Positions 44,717-54,276 of a DNA stretch of 64,000 bases are shown here, piece after piece. The stretch's first letter is position 1, and each line of letters starts with the position of its first letter. The notes beneath the pieces were generated by a model that saw nothing but the letters and a program-made list of their open reading frames with translations, was not told the origin of the DNA and did not search any database. The stretch lies in NCBI GenBank assembly GCA_023229245.1, contig JALNZU010000002.1:124001-188000 (forward strand), read 5' to 3'. This stretch comes from Bacteroidales bacterium. Lineage in GTDB: Bacteria; Bacteroidota; Bacteroidia; Bacteroidales; F082. Made by a program: the position numbers and the translations under genes.

Positions 44717-46519
44717 CTAATTCAGTCTATATATCTCTATCTCAAAGTCATCCATTTGAAACAGTCCTTTTTGTCGGTTCCACACATAAATTTTCACTTG
44801 ATCAAGGTTTTGCGTCCATGCAGGCACTTTAAATCCGAAGTCGGCACTTCGCCACTCATGAATACGCTGATCGGGTAGTTGTTTTAGCCGGAATGTCTTA
44901 TAAAACAGCATGGTTTTGGCAGTATCCGTAGCTGCATACACCAATAATGCTTCTGAAGCTCCATCAGGCTCTAACTCTCTGAACATGAGATTAGCTTTTA
45001 CATACAACTCCTTATATGTTTCCCTGATCCGGCTGTTTTGAAGCACCAAAGTCGGGCTATAAATATTCGACTGGCTAAGCTCTGCAAGATATTGTCCCGA
45101 ATATGCATCATCCGACATTTGAATACCATTGGATGTCCAAAGAGCTGAAAGGCTTTCCATATCGGTAAAAAAACTCATCATAGGTGCCGGCCCCACCCTA
45201 TTATACACAGGTTCGGGAAATCCACCAAGCACCTTGCGATAAGATGCATCTGTTTTGAGAAACACATACCAATATTTTTCCTTGTTCATAGCATCTGTAT
45301 GAATAATACCATGATAATACTGATACGTTTGAAACAGGTTCAGGAACACAAATGGCATCAAAAACAGTATCACCCATTTATATCCTTTTAGTTTTGTATG
45401 CCCCCACATAATTATCATTCCTAAAGGAACAGCTAACAAGCTATAATAATCGACCATGACACGCATGCCAAAGCCAGAGCCATAAAACCAATTCCACCAT
45501 GAGGAAAACACATAAATCAATATCAGTAAAAAGCCGGATGAGGTGTAAAACCAATAAGTTGATTTTCGGTATAAGAGAATCATGCCCGGAAAGATCAACA
45601 GCAGTACCGGAGTATATACAAACAAACCTTTGCGGTAGCTAAACAACAATGAAGCAAAAGCCGGATTCAACCAATTGAAACCTTCTTCACGATATGCGTA
45701 AATAATAAATCGCCCCGATTGAAGGAAGTTATAAAATATCTGTAATCCTACTATAAAAAGGCAACTCATCACAGCTGATGCAAGCAGTCGTGGCTGATTG
45801 AATAAGCTTCTCATCTTCTGAACAAAAGTATTCCACGAGCCGGCTAAAAATGGTAATGCCAATATAACTAATGCATTTACCGGACGTATCAGTATGGATA
45901 GCCCCAACAGCAGCATCATCAACCTAAAGTTGGATTTTTTCCCTAAGGTGAAAAAGCGGCGTGCATTTAACAAAAACCAGGATATAGCAGCAAAGCTATA
46001 CACATGTGAATGCGAAGAGGCAATGAAGGTGTAATGAAAAAGATTGGTAGCTAAAAGCAAGATTATCATCGTCAAGGTGCTGCTTTTCTTGTCGATTCCG
46101 AAGGATTCCAATAGTTTACTGCCTGCAATCAGTCCGCTTGCAGCATAAAGAGCTGCAGCGAAAGAAACACTGTATTGAAACAGAAAATTATATCCATCCA
46201 ACGGAAGTCCGATGATAGCCGAGTAAAGCCAGGCAAGCAGAAAAAATGGGAGCAGTAGTAAAGCTGTTCCCATATAATATTTGTTGATCAAGCGATCGCC
46301 TTCCTGATGAAAATAATGTGCCATATAATCAAGGTTTCGCCTTGACTGTTCAAAGGCATACACATCGGAAAAGTCAGTAGTACCATAAATAAATACAGCG
46401 GGGAGATAGGCATAATAACCGCTTCCATCCCCGTCAATAGTACGCATTGCCTCACCCGAGCGCAGAAACTGTATCAAAATAAATAAAACAATTATTCCAC
46501 CAACAGAAAATGTCCTCAT
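44717..46519 (-). CDS. Polytopic membrane protein, GT-C-like
   Basis: A 600-aa protein with about ten to twelve hydrophobic segments between residues 1 and 400, then a soluble C-terminal domain (about 415-600). An acidic first periplasmic loop (TIDGDGSGYYAYLP) directly follows helix 1, the layout of GT-C/PMT-type glycosyltransferases that use lipid-linked sugars. No stronger signature is visible and I do not recognise a named family. The C-terminal part looks like a jelly-roll/CBM-like domain. It lies about 100 bp downstream of the Lrp gene in the same direction. Confidence 0.65.
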   Translation of the reverse strand: MRTFSVGGIIVLFILIQFLRSGEAMRTIDGDGSGYYAYLPAVFIYGTTDFSDVYAFEQSRRNLDYMAHYFHQEGDRLINKYYMGTALLLLPFFLLAWLYSAIIGLPLDGYNFLFQYSVSFAAALYAASGLIAGSKLLESFGIDKKSSTLTMIILLLATNLFHYTFIASSHSHVYSFAAISWFLLNARRFFTLGKKSNFRLMMLLLGLSILIRPVNALVILALPFLAGSWNTFVQKMRSLFNQPRLLASAVMSCLFIVGLQIFYNFLQSGRFIIYAYREEGFNWLNPAFASLLFSYRKGLFVYTPVLLLIFPGMILLYRKSTYWFYTSSGFLLILIYVFSSWWNWFYGSGFGMRVMVDYYSLLAVPLGMIIMWGHTKLKGYKWVILFLMPFVFLNLFQTYQYYHGIIHTDAMNKEKYWYVFLKTDASYRKVLGGFPEPVYNRVGPAPMMSFFTDMESLSALWTSNGIQMSDDAYSGQYLAELSQSNIYSPTLVLQNSRIRETYKELYVKANLMFRELEPDGASEALLVYAATDTAKTMLFYKTFRLKQLPDQRIHEWRSADFGFKVPAWTQNLDQVKIYVWNRQKGLFQMDDFEIEIYRLN

Positions 46520-46626
46520 TGCTTATCCAGCTTGATTGTACTTCAGGGGCAAATGTACTTCAAAAATGACTTACAGCTACTAACTAATGCGTTCAGAGCA
46601 CCATCTTTTAAAAGCCGAAAGTTTAT

Positions 46627-47100
46627 TTATCGCTCTACAGCCAATTCTCTTTCAAATCCCTTTTCCAGCGAGATAAAGGTTTCGGTAAAAGTAATTTCCG
46701 GGATAGACTGTATCTTACTTACAATGATCTCTTTAAGACGTTCGTTGTTTTGAGTATGAATCTTAATCAATAAAGAATGTTTCCCACTAATGTGATGACA
46801 TTCCACTATTTCGGGTATCTGCATAATTTTTTCAAACACTTCGGTATGCGTTCGTGTTGAGATCAGATTGACCTGTAACCCAATATAAGCACTTGTCATA
46901 TACCCCATTGCTCTGGGATTAAGCTTAAATATTGCTTCTGATATAACCCCAGCCTGTTTCAGCCGAGCTACACGCTGATGTACAGCAGCTCCCGATACCT
47001 TGCACCTGCGCGCTATCTCTACAAAAGGAGTGCGGGCATCGGATATTAAAAATGAAAGAATTCGACGATCTAATGCATCCATCTTGAACGGTTCTGGCAT
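46627..47100 (-). CDS. Lrp/AsnC family transcriptional regulator
   Basis: A 157-aa regulator. The N-terminal winged HTH (DALDRRILSFLISDARTPFVEIARRCKVSGAAVHQRVARLKQAGVI region, residues 7-55) is followed by an AsnC ligand-binding domain (about 70-150). Members sense amino acids such as leucine, lysine or methionine. It is divergent from the PLP lyase gene 153 bp away, so that gene is its likely target along with itself. A -7 box for it lies at 47125-47132. Confidence 0.93.
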   Translation of the reverse strand: MPEPFKMDALDRRILSFLISDARTPFVEIARRCKVSGAAVHQRVARLKQAGVISEAIFKLNPRAMGYMTSAYIGLQVNLISTRTHTEVFEKIMQIPEIVECHHISGKHSLLIKIHTQNNERLKEIIVSKIQSIPEITFTETFISLEKGFERELAVER

Positions 47101-47124
47101 AAAATTCTAAATTTATATTTTTTC

Positions 47125-47132
47125 CAAAAATA
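47125..47132 (-). promoter_or_regulatory. -7 promoter box for the Lrp regulator
   Basis: The minus strand reads TATTTTTG, matching TAnnTTTG, about 25 nt before the start codon. No clear -33 element. Confidence 0.38.
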
Positions 47133-47216
47133 AGGCTATTTAATTACATATTTCATTTTTCTTACCCGATTATATAACATATTGTTAGTATAACTCAATT
47201 ATTTATGTTATTCTAC

Positions 47217-47224
47217 TATCTTTG
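47217..47224 (+). promoter_or_regulatory. -7 promoter box for the PLP lyase
   Basis: TATCTTTG matches TAnnTTTG exactly, 29 nt before the lyase start codon. No TTTG at the expected -33 position, which would fit a promoter dependent on an activator such as the divergent Lrp protein, though that is speculative. Confidence 0.45.
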
Positions 47225-47253
47225 TTAGTCAAACCAAAACCTAATTTATTATT

Positions 47254-48453
47254 ATGAAACACGATCCAGTAAAAAATCTTTTTGATCTGAAGCAATTTGG
47301 TGAATTTGGTGATGTCAATCCCTCAGTTACCGATTCTGCTACCTTTACTTTTATGCAAGCCAAAACGATGACTGAAACGTTTAAAGGTGAGGCCGAAGGT
47401 TGCTTTTTGTATTCACGCCATTGGAACCCATCGAATAAATATCTAGCCGATGCCATGGCTGCTATGGAAGGCACCGAAGCCGGATGGGTAACAGCCAGCG
47501 GAATGAGTGCTATCACAACGGTCTTGATGCACCTATGTAAAAGTGGCGATCATATAGTGAGTAGCATGACCACCTATGGCGGTACCTTTGCATTCATGCT
47601 GAACTGGTTGCCAAAGTACAATATTGAGGTGAGTTTTGTGGATATCACCGATCTTGAAGCAGTAAAGGCTGCTATACGGCCTAATACCAAAGTGATCTAT
47701 ACTGAAACGATGACTAATCCTTTGTTGCAGATAAGCGATATTCCATCCCTTTCGGAAATAGCTCATGAGATGGGAGCCAAATTAGTAGTTGACAACACCT
47801 TCACCCCACTCATAGTGGCGCCCGCCCTACACGGTGCCGATATAGTACTTTATAGCCTTACTAAATTTGTCAACGGCAAGAACGATTGTGTTGCCGGAGC
47901 TATATGTGCTTCTCAACAGTTTATTAATGAAATCATAGATGTAAATGACGGAACGGCTATGCTGTTAGGACCGGTATTAGATCCTTTTCGTAGCTCAAGC
48001 GTGCTGAAAAACCTGCATACTCTGCATATACGTATGAAACAGCACAGCTATAATGCCATGTATCTTGCCAAAAAATTTAAAGAAGCCGGAATAAAGTTTA
48101 TTTATCCGGGCTTAACCGAGCATCCGGGACATAGTCTGATGAAGAAAATGATGAATACTGATTTCGGTTTTGGAGGAATGATCGCAATAGATACGCAGAC
48201 CGTAGAGAAAGCTAATGCGCTAATGGAATGCATGGAAATGGCTGACGTTGGCTATCTGGCTGTCAGCTTGGGATACTTCAAAACTTTATTCAGCAATAGT
48301 GGGAAAAGTACCTCATCCGAAGTACCGGATGATATACAACGCCAGATGGGACTCAGCGAGGGATTAGTACGATTCAGTGTTGGCCTTGACCACGATATCG
48401 AAAATACATGGCAAAGGATACAACGATGTATGGTACAGACCGGAATACTTTAA
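47254..48453 (+). CDS. Cys/Met-metabolism PLP-dependent enzyme (methionine gamma-lyase-like)
   Basis: A 399-aa fold-type I PLP enzyme. Tyr53-Ser-Arg55 (YSRHWNPS), ASGMSAI, VVDNTF (Asp180) and the Schiff-base Lys204 in YSLTKFVNGKND are the family landmarks. The set is typical of methionine gamma-lyase/cystathionine gamma-synthase-like proteins; the reaction cannot be fixed from sequence, but the divergent Lrp regulator favours catabolism of methionine or a related amino acid. The usual GHSD after the PLP lysine is GKND here. A strong terminator follows at 48460-48505. Confidence 0.88.
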   Translation: MKHDPVKNLFDLKQFGEFGDVNPSVTDSATFTFMQAKTMTETFKGEAEGCFLYSRHWNPSNKYLADAMAAMEGTEAGWVTASGMSAITTVLMHLCKSGDHIVSSMTTYGGTFAFMLNWLPKYNIEVSFVDITDLEAVKAAIRPNTKVIYTETMTNPLLQISDIPSLSEIAHEMGAKLVVDNTFTPLIVAPALHGADIVLYSLTKFVNGKNDCVAGAICASQQFINEIIDVNDGTAMLLGPVLDPFRSSSVLKNLHTLHIRMKQHSYNAMYLAKKFKEAGIKFIYPGLTEHPGHSLMKKMMNTDFGFGGMIAIDTQTVEKANALMECMEMADVGYLAVSLGYFKTLFSNSGKSTSSEVPDDIQRQMGLSEGLVRFSVGLDHDIENTWQRIQRCMVQTGIL

Positions 48454-48459
48454 GCAAAA

Positions 48460-48505
48460 GGCATTAAAAAAGGCCACCCTCAACCGGATGGCCTTTTTTA
48501 ATGCC
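48460..48505. terminator. Bidirectional hairpin terminator
   Basis: Two 20-bp arms starting GGCATTAAAAAAGGCC (48460-48479) and ending TTTTTTAATGCC (48486-48505) pair with one mismatch around a 6-nt loop. Each strand gives a GC core followed by a run of six T, so it can end both the plus-strand lyase gene (stop at 48453) and the minus-strand 1850-aa gene (stop at 48511). Confidence 0.9.
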
Positions 48506-48510
48506 TTTAT

Positions 48511-51500
48511 TTATTGCTTTTGAATCTTACGAGATATGTATCTTCCCTGATGTATGATCAGCACTTGATAAACACCTTGCGCCAATCCATCTAAACTAAG
48601 GTTTACATCACCTTCATTGACATACTTCCTTTGGAGAAGTTGACCTTTCAGATCGTACAACACTATCTCATAACTGCCTGTAAATATCGGTACAACAAAC
48701 ACATAGTCATTAGCTGGATTTGGGAAAATAGTCAGATTCAATCCGTTTGTTTCTTCCACACCATCGTAATCATCAAAAACGAAGCTCCAGACAGGTACAT
48801 CCGGGGCAACGCCTTGCTCACCATGAGCTACAGGTACAACTTTCCAGTAGTTATCTATCCAATAGGTATAGTCAAAGTTCGGATGATCAATCAACTCAAC
48901 CGCATAATTTGTTTGACCGGACACATAATTTATCTCTATGACGGCATTTTGCCAATCGACTGTATTGGTGTCGGATGCGGCATATAGTCTAAAATAAGCT
49001 GGCAGACTATAAGATAGGTCAGGAATAAAATCCCAGCTCAGGTCGACCTTATGTTCAGCCCCTATCAGAAGTTTTCCGCCATCCTCCGGGTTAGGATTTT
49101 CTGCGTTATTAGGCCATGGGATCAGCTCTGTCGTAAAACTCCAGACCTCCACTCCCTGCGCATCTGGACCACTCTGAGCATCAACAGTAGGTACTACTTT
49201 CCAAAAATAGACAGTTGAATAGTCTAACGCAAAATCACTAAGAGAAGCGTTATATGAGGTTTGACCACTAACAAAGCTGACCCAGCCCAAATAATCGGTT
49301 TCACCAAGGGCAGAACTCAATCCTATATACACTTTGAATCCTGATGGCAAGCTGTAGTTTAGTTCCGGAGTGAAAGACCATCCAAGTTGCGGCAACTCAA
49401 CACTTACCGGATCACTTCCGTCAGGATCAGGATCAGAAGCTGTGTTTGGATAAGGAAACACAAAGGCTTCAGTAGTAAAGCTCCAGACCTCCACTCCCTG
49501 CGCATCTGGACCGCTTTGAGCATCAACAGTAGGTACTACTTTCCAAAAATAGACAGTTGAATAGTCTAACGCAAAACCACTAAGAGAAGCGTTATATGAG
49601 GTTTGACCACCAACAAAGCTGACCCAACCTAAATAATCGGTTTCACCAAGGGCAGAACTCAATCCTATATACACTTTGAATCCTGATGGCAAGCTGTAGT
49701 TTAGTTCCGGAGTGAAAGACCATCCAAGTTGCGGCAACTCAACACTCACCGGATCACTTCCGTCAGGATCAGGATCAGACGCTGTGTTTGGATAAGGAAA
49801 CACAAAAGTTTCAGTAGTAAAGCTCCAGACCTCCACTCCCTGCGCATCTGGACCGCTTTGAGCATCAACAGTAGGTACTACTTTCCAAAAATAGACAGTT
49901 GAATAGTCTAACGCAAAACCACTAAGAGAAGCGTTATATGAGGTTTGACCACCAACAAAGCTGACCCAACCTAAATAATCGGTTTCACCAAGGGCAGAAC
50001 TCAATCCTATATACACTTTGAATCCTGATGGCAAGCTGTAGTTTAGTTCCGGAGTGAAAGACCATCCAAGTTGCGGCAACTCAACACTCACCGGATCACT
50101 TCCGTCAGGATCAGGATCAGATGCGGTGTTTGGATAAGGATACACAAAGGCTTCAGTAGTAAAGCTCCATATCGGAATATCGGGAGGAATTAAGTTGCCA
50201 GAAGGCTCTGCTGAAGGTACTACCTGCCAATAATAAGTTGTTAAGTAGTCAAGTGGCTCAAGAAGTGTGGCTGTATAGCTATTAACACCGGACTCCCATT
50301 CAACTATGGCTATAGGATCAAGACCACCAAAATCAGGACTCTCATGCAGGTACACAAGGAAAACTTCAGGATCAGGATAACCGGATACTGATTCGTATTC
50401 CCAGCTCAATGCCGGCAAGCTTACCAATACCGATGTCTGACCATCTGCCGGTTGGGGTGTATGTGCATAATACGGATAACTGTAGCTGATCTCGTCAGCT
50501 CCTATATCGGGCGTATCGGGATCACGCTGCATGCCGTCATAGTCAACAGTGATGCTGATAGGCTCTTCGACAGCAACGGCATGCGAACGGGCTATAGTGG
50601 AGGAAGATGCTTCTATGTGAAGATCGTCATTACTAACAAAAGGAACATCTTCTGTATAGGACTGCTGATCAAAAACAAGGGCCCGCTCCTGATAGGACTC
50701 TAAAGTCTGATCAATACCGGGTGAACTGGAATGATGACCATAAAAGATGACATGCTGAGAATCGGGTGTACCACTATAATAAATATTATTATTAGTACCA
50801 GGTAGCACATTAGTCAAGCTTGCTGTACGCTTATAAAATGCAGCTGCTATACCCTGACTGCCTTCATCGAAAACGGTCTTGTTGATAAAAATATTATTGC
50901 GCATCTCCACTGGATCGCTGTTGTTGTATATAGTAAACGCAGCTGAATGATGCTGGGGATTAGTGGCCTGATAATCTAACAACACACTGTTATAATACAC
51001 ATACGCATGGCTGTAGGTGCGTACACTGATACCACGACTGACTGCATTGCCGTTCAAGGCTGAAGCTGGTGCGGCTATGCCGGAGATCATATTGTTATAA
51101 ATATACGCTTCTATAGCGGTGCCTAACACCATGATACCGTCTGCCGTATTGCCTCCACCACCGGTGGCCGTGACATTATGCACCTTGTTGGAATGAACAT
51201 AATAATCGGCCTTGCGAGCACTCAGATAAAAACCATATACACTCGTGAAATCGCTGCTGAGGTCTTCTATCTGATTATGGGAGAGGATAAAGGGATGATC
51301 TAAGGGATCGCTTGGATTACCACTTGATGTAGATACTCCAGCTGGTGCGGTGGTACCACTGCCTATACGGGTCAGATCGCTGATGAGGGTGTTGGATAAA
51401 ACAAAACCGTTCTGATCCTGTATCAACACACCAGCCATAACTATATCACTCACCTTGGATTGACCTCCTTCATAGGTATTGACCTCATTGCCTACACACA

Positions 51501-54063
51501 TCAAAGAAGTGTTGCTCGTATTACCGTTAAACACATAACCGATAGTAACATCGCTGATGCTATTGTTGTAAAACTTATTGTAGTGATTATTGCCTTCAAA
51601 GACTTCGGCAACAAACTGGGCAGCTACACGTATGCCCTCGGTCTGATGTGTATTATACTTGTCTAATTCTATATCCATATTACGGATCGTATTAGAATGT
51701 GAACCTGTTGAAGCATCAGAATTGGTGACAAAAATACCGTACTCTATATCTGATCCAGGGCTGTGAATAGAGAAGCCGTCTATGGTGTAATGGCTTACTC
51801 CAAGGAGCATAATACCAGCCTCTGAATCGGATGAACTACCGGTAAAATATAGTTCAGGCTTTTGTCCGATACCATCCCAGCCTATATAAACAGGTGAATC
51901 AATACTGCCTGTAGCACTAAAAAATACTGGAGACATAGTGAAGACACTGCCTCCGGATACATAAAAACTAATACCACCCTGCCCTACTCCATACATATTC
52001 AAAGAATCGGCTATGGTAGAAAAATCAGGGTAAAACTCAGATGGAACCTGACGAGTACCGGTAAGAGGAGGTAGTTCAACTCCTTCTTCAGTAGTAAAGC
52101 TCCATATCGGAATATCGGGAGGAATTAAGTTGCCAGAAGGCTCTGCTGAAGGTACTACCTGCCAATAATAAGTTGTTAAGTAGTCAAGTGGCTCAAGAAG
52201 TGTGGCTGTATAGCTATTAACACCGGACTCCCATTCAACTATGGCTATAGGATCAAGACCACCAAAATCAGGACTCTCATGCAGGTACACAAGGAAAACT
52301 TCAGGATCAGGATAACCGGATACTGATTCGTATTCCCAGCTCAATGCCGGCAAGCTTACCAATACCGATGTCTGACCATCTGCCGGTTGGGGTGTATGTG
52401 CATAATACGGATAACTGTAGCTGATCTCGTCAGCTCCTATATCGGGCGTATCGGGATCACGCTGCATGCCGTCATAGTCAACAGTGATGCTGATAGGCTC
52501 TTCGACAGCAACGGCATGCGAACGGGCTATAGTGGAGGAAGATGCTTCTATGTGAAGATCGTCATTACTAACAAAAGGAACATCTTCTGTATAGGACTGC
52601 TGATCAAAAACAAGGGCCCGCTCCTGATAGGACTCTAAAGTCTGATCAATACCGGGTGAACTGGAATGATGACCATAAAAGATGACATGCTGAGAATCGG
52701 GTGTACCACTATAATAAATATTATTATTAGTACCAGGTAGCACATTAGTCAAGCTTGCTGTACGCTTATAAAATGCAGCTGCTATACCCTGACTGCCTTC
52801 ATCGAAAACGGTCTTGTTGATAAAAATATTATTGCGCATCTCCACTGGATCGCTGTTGTTGTATATAGTAAACGCAGCTGAATGATGCTGGGGATTAGTG
52901 GCCTGATAATCTAACAACACACTGTTATAATACACATACGCATGGCTGTAGGTGCGTACACTGATACCACGACTGACTGCATTGCCGTTCAAGGCTGAAG
53001 CTGGTGCGGCTATGCCGGAGATCATATTGTTATAAATATACGCTTCTATAGCGGTGCCTAACACCATGATACCGTCTGCCGTATTGCCTCCACCACCGGT
53101 GGCCGTGACATTATGCACCTTGTTGGAATGAACATAATAATCGGCCTTGCGAGCACTCAGATAAAAACCATATACACTCGTGAAATCGCTGCTGAGGTCT
53201 TCTATCTGATTATGGGAGAGGATAAAGGGATGATCTAAGGGATCGCTTGGATTACCACTTGATGTAGATACTCCAGCTGGTGCGGTGGTACCACTGCCTA
53301 TACGGGTCAGATCGCTGATGAGGGTGTTGGATAAAACAAAACCGTTCTGATCCTGTATCAACACACCAGCCATAACTATATCACTCACCTTGGATTGACC
53401 TCCTTCATAGGTATTGACCTCATTGCCTACACACATCAAAGAAGTGTTGCTCGTATTACCGTTAAACACATAACCGATAGTAACATCGCTGATGCTATTG
53501 TTGTAAAACTTATTGTAGTGATTATTGCCTTCAAAGACTTCGGCAACAAACTGGGCAGCTACACGTATGCCCTCGGTCTGATGTGTATTATACTTGTCTA
53601 ATTCTATATCCATATTACGGATCGTATTAAAATGTGAACCTGTTGAAGCATCAGAATTGGTGACAAAAATACCGTACTCTATATCTGATCCAGGACTGTG
53701 AATAGAGAAGCCGTCTATGGTGTAATGGCTTACTCCAAGGAGCATAATACCAGCCTCTGAATCGGATGAACTACCGGTAAAATATAGTTCAGGCTTTTGT
53801 CCGATACCGTCCCAGCCTATATAAACAGGTGAATCAATACTGCCTGTAGCACTAAAAAATACTGGAGACATAGTAAATACACTGCCCCCGGATACATAAA
53901 AACTAATACCACCCTGCCCTACTCCATACAAATTCAAAGAGTCGGCTATGGTAGAAAAATCAGGGTAAAACTCAGATGGAACCTGACGAGTACCCGATAA
54001 TTGTGCGTTCGACTGAAAGAAAAGACCGAAGAACACCAAAATTAGAAGAGTAAACTTTTTCAT
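48511..54063 (-). CDS. 1850-aa repeat-built surface protein with T9SS sorting domain
   Basis: A signal peptide (residues 1-20) is followed by two almost identical modules of about 645 aa (about residues 24-659 and 668-1304). Each begins GTRQVPSEFYPDFSTIAD and reads as a right-handed parallel beta-helix (NNSISDV, SHNQIEDL, NSVLLDY, RNNIFIN; ends DIGADEIS). An Ig/FnIII-like strand set ending in WSFTTE closes each module. Three further 114-aa FnIII-like repeats (about 1305-1646), one divergent repeat, and a type A T9SS signal (about 1775-1850, LTIFPNPANDYVF) follow. The role is unknown; adhesion or glycan binding are possible. The adjacent gene is a terminator-separated convergent lyase. A -7 box lies at 54126-54133. 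Confidence 0.9.
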   Translation of the reverse strand: MKKFTLLILVFFGLFFQSNAQLSGTRQVPSEFYPDFSTIADSLNLYGVGQGGISFYVSGGSVFTMSPVFFSATGSIDSPVYIGWDGIGQKPELYFTGSSSDSEAGIMLLGVSHYTIDGFSIHSPGSDIEYGIFVTNSDASTGSHFNTIRNMDIELDKYNTHQTEGIRVAAQFVAEVFEGNNHYNKFYNNSISDVTIGYVFNGNTSNTSLMCVGNEVNTYEGGQSKVSDIVMAGVLIQDQNGFVLSNTLISDLTRIGSGTTAPAGVSTSSGNPSDPLDHPFILSHNQIEDLSSDFTSVYGFYLSARKADYYVHSNKVHNVTATGGGGNTADGIMVLGTAIEAYIYNNMISGIAAPASALNGNAVSRGISVRTYSHAYVYYNSVLLDYQATNPQHHSAAFTIYNNSDPVEMRNNIFINKTVFDEGSQGIAAAFYKRTASLTNVLPGTNNNIYYSGTPDSQHVIFYGHHSSSPGIDQTLESYQERALVFDQQSYTEDVPFVSNDDLHIEASSSTIARSHAVAVEEPISITVDYDGMQRDPDTPDIGADEISYSYPYYAHTPQPADGQTSVLVSLPALSWEYESVSGYPDPEVFLVYLHESPDFGGLDPIAIVEWESGVNSYTATLLEPLDYLTTYYWQVVPSAEPSGNLIPPDIPIWSFTTEEGVELPPLTGTRQVPSEFYPDFSTIADSLNMYGVGQGGISFYVSGGSVFTMSPVFFSATGSIDSPVYIGWDGIGQKPELYFTGSSSDSEAGIMLLGVSHYTIDGFSIHSPGSDIEYGIFVTNSDASTGSHSNTIRNMDIELDKYNTHQTEGIRVAAQFVAEVFEGNNHYNKFYNNSISDVTIGYVFNGNTSNTSLMCVGNEVNTYEGGQSKVSDIVMAGVLIQDQNGFVLSNTLISDLTRIGSGTTAPAGVSTSSGNPSDPLDHPFILSHNQIEDLSSDFTSVYGFYLSARKADYYVHSNKVHNVTATGGGGNTADGIMVLGTAIEAYIYNNMISGIAAPASALNGNAVSRGISVRTYSHAYVYYNSVLLDYQATNPQHHSAAFTIYNNSDPVEMRNNIFINKTVFDEGSQGIAAAFYKRTASLTNVLPGTNNNIYYSGTPDSQHVIFYGHHSSSPGIDQTLESYQERALVFDQQSYTEDVPFVSNDDLHIEASSSTIARSHAVAVEEPISITVDYDGMQRDPDTPDIGADEISYSYPYYAHTPQPADGQTSVLVSLPALSWEYESVSGYPDPEVFLVYLHESPDFGGLDPIAIVEWESGVNSYTATLLEPLDYLTTYYWQVVPSAEPSGNLIPPDIPIWSFTTEAFVYPYPNTASDPDPDGSDPVSVELPQLGWSFTPELNYSLPSGFKVYIGLSSALGETDYLGWVSFVGGQTSYNASLSGFALDYSTVYFWKVVPTVDAQSGPDAQGVEVWSFTTETFVFPYPNTASDPDPDGSDPVSVELPQLGWSFTPELNYSLPSGFKVYIGLSSALGETDYLGWVSFVGGQTSYNASLSGFALDYSTVYFWKVVPTVDAQSGPDAQGVEVWSFTTEAFVFPYPNTASDPDPDGSDPVSVELPQLGWSFTPELNYSLPSGFKVYIGLSSALGETDYLGWVSFVSGQTSYNASLSDFALDYSTVYFWKVVPTVDAQSGPDAQGVEVWSFTTELIPWPNNAENPNPEDGGKLLIGAEHKVDLSWDFIPDLSYSLPAYFRLYAASDTNTVDWQNAVIEINYVSGQTNYAVELIDHPNFDYTYWIDNYWKVVPVAHGEQGVAPDVPVWSFVFDDYDGVEETNGLNLTIFPNPANDYVFVVPIFTGSYEIVLYDLKGQLLQRKYVNEGDVNLSLDGLAQGVYQVLIIHQGRYISRKIQKQ
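49125..50150 (-). repeat. Three tandem 342-bp in-frame repeats
   Basis: Units at about 49125-49466, 49467-49808 and 49809-50150 encode nearly identical 114-aa FnIII-like modules starting YPNTASDPDPDGSDPVSVEL. By eye the units differ by only a few bases; the unit nearest the C-terminus differs most (VSGQ and LSDF in place of VGGQ and LSGF). Confidence 0.9.
50151..53994 (-). repeat. 1.9-kb tandem duplication inside the 1850-aa gene
   Basis: 50151-52059 and 52086-53994 are near-identical direct repeats with a 1935-bp (645-codon) period, so the frame is preserved. I found eight differences, all between 53630 and 53941 (copy near the gene's 5' end) and their counterparts, and none in the other roughly 1.5 kb. 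Confidence 0.93.
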
Positions 54064-54125
54064 GAAGAAGTGTTTTGGTTAAGTAAAATTGAAATACAGA
54101 AATGAAAATTCAAATGCTGACTGCC

Positions 54126-54133
54126 CAAAATTA
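54126..54133 (-). promoter_or_regulatory. -7 promoter box for the 1850-aa gene
   Basis: The minus strand reads TAATTTTG, matching TAnnTTTG, about 63 nt before the start codon. No -33 TTTG at proper spacing. Confidence 0.35.
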
Positions 54134-54276
54134 ATCACAAAAAGTCAAGATATAAGAAAAAAAAATTATTTTTACCATAATTGAACTATGTGTATTGATC
54201 AGTTAAATACTACGATCGTGAGGGCTGATACAGATAAATGCTGTCTTGGACACAAGCCATACTAATATCTAAACGG

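Noticed and set aside
50452..53601. Plus-strand frames such as 50452-50703, 51460-51666, 52387-52638 and 53395-53601
   Set aside because: They are antisense shadows of the duplicated minus-strand gene and recur with the same 1935-bp period.
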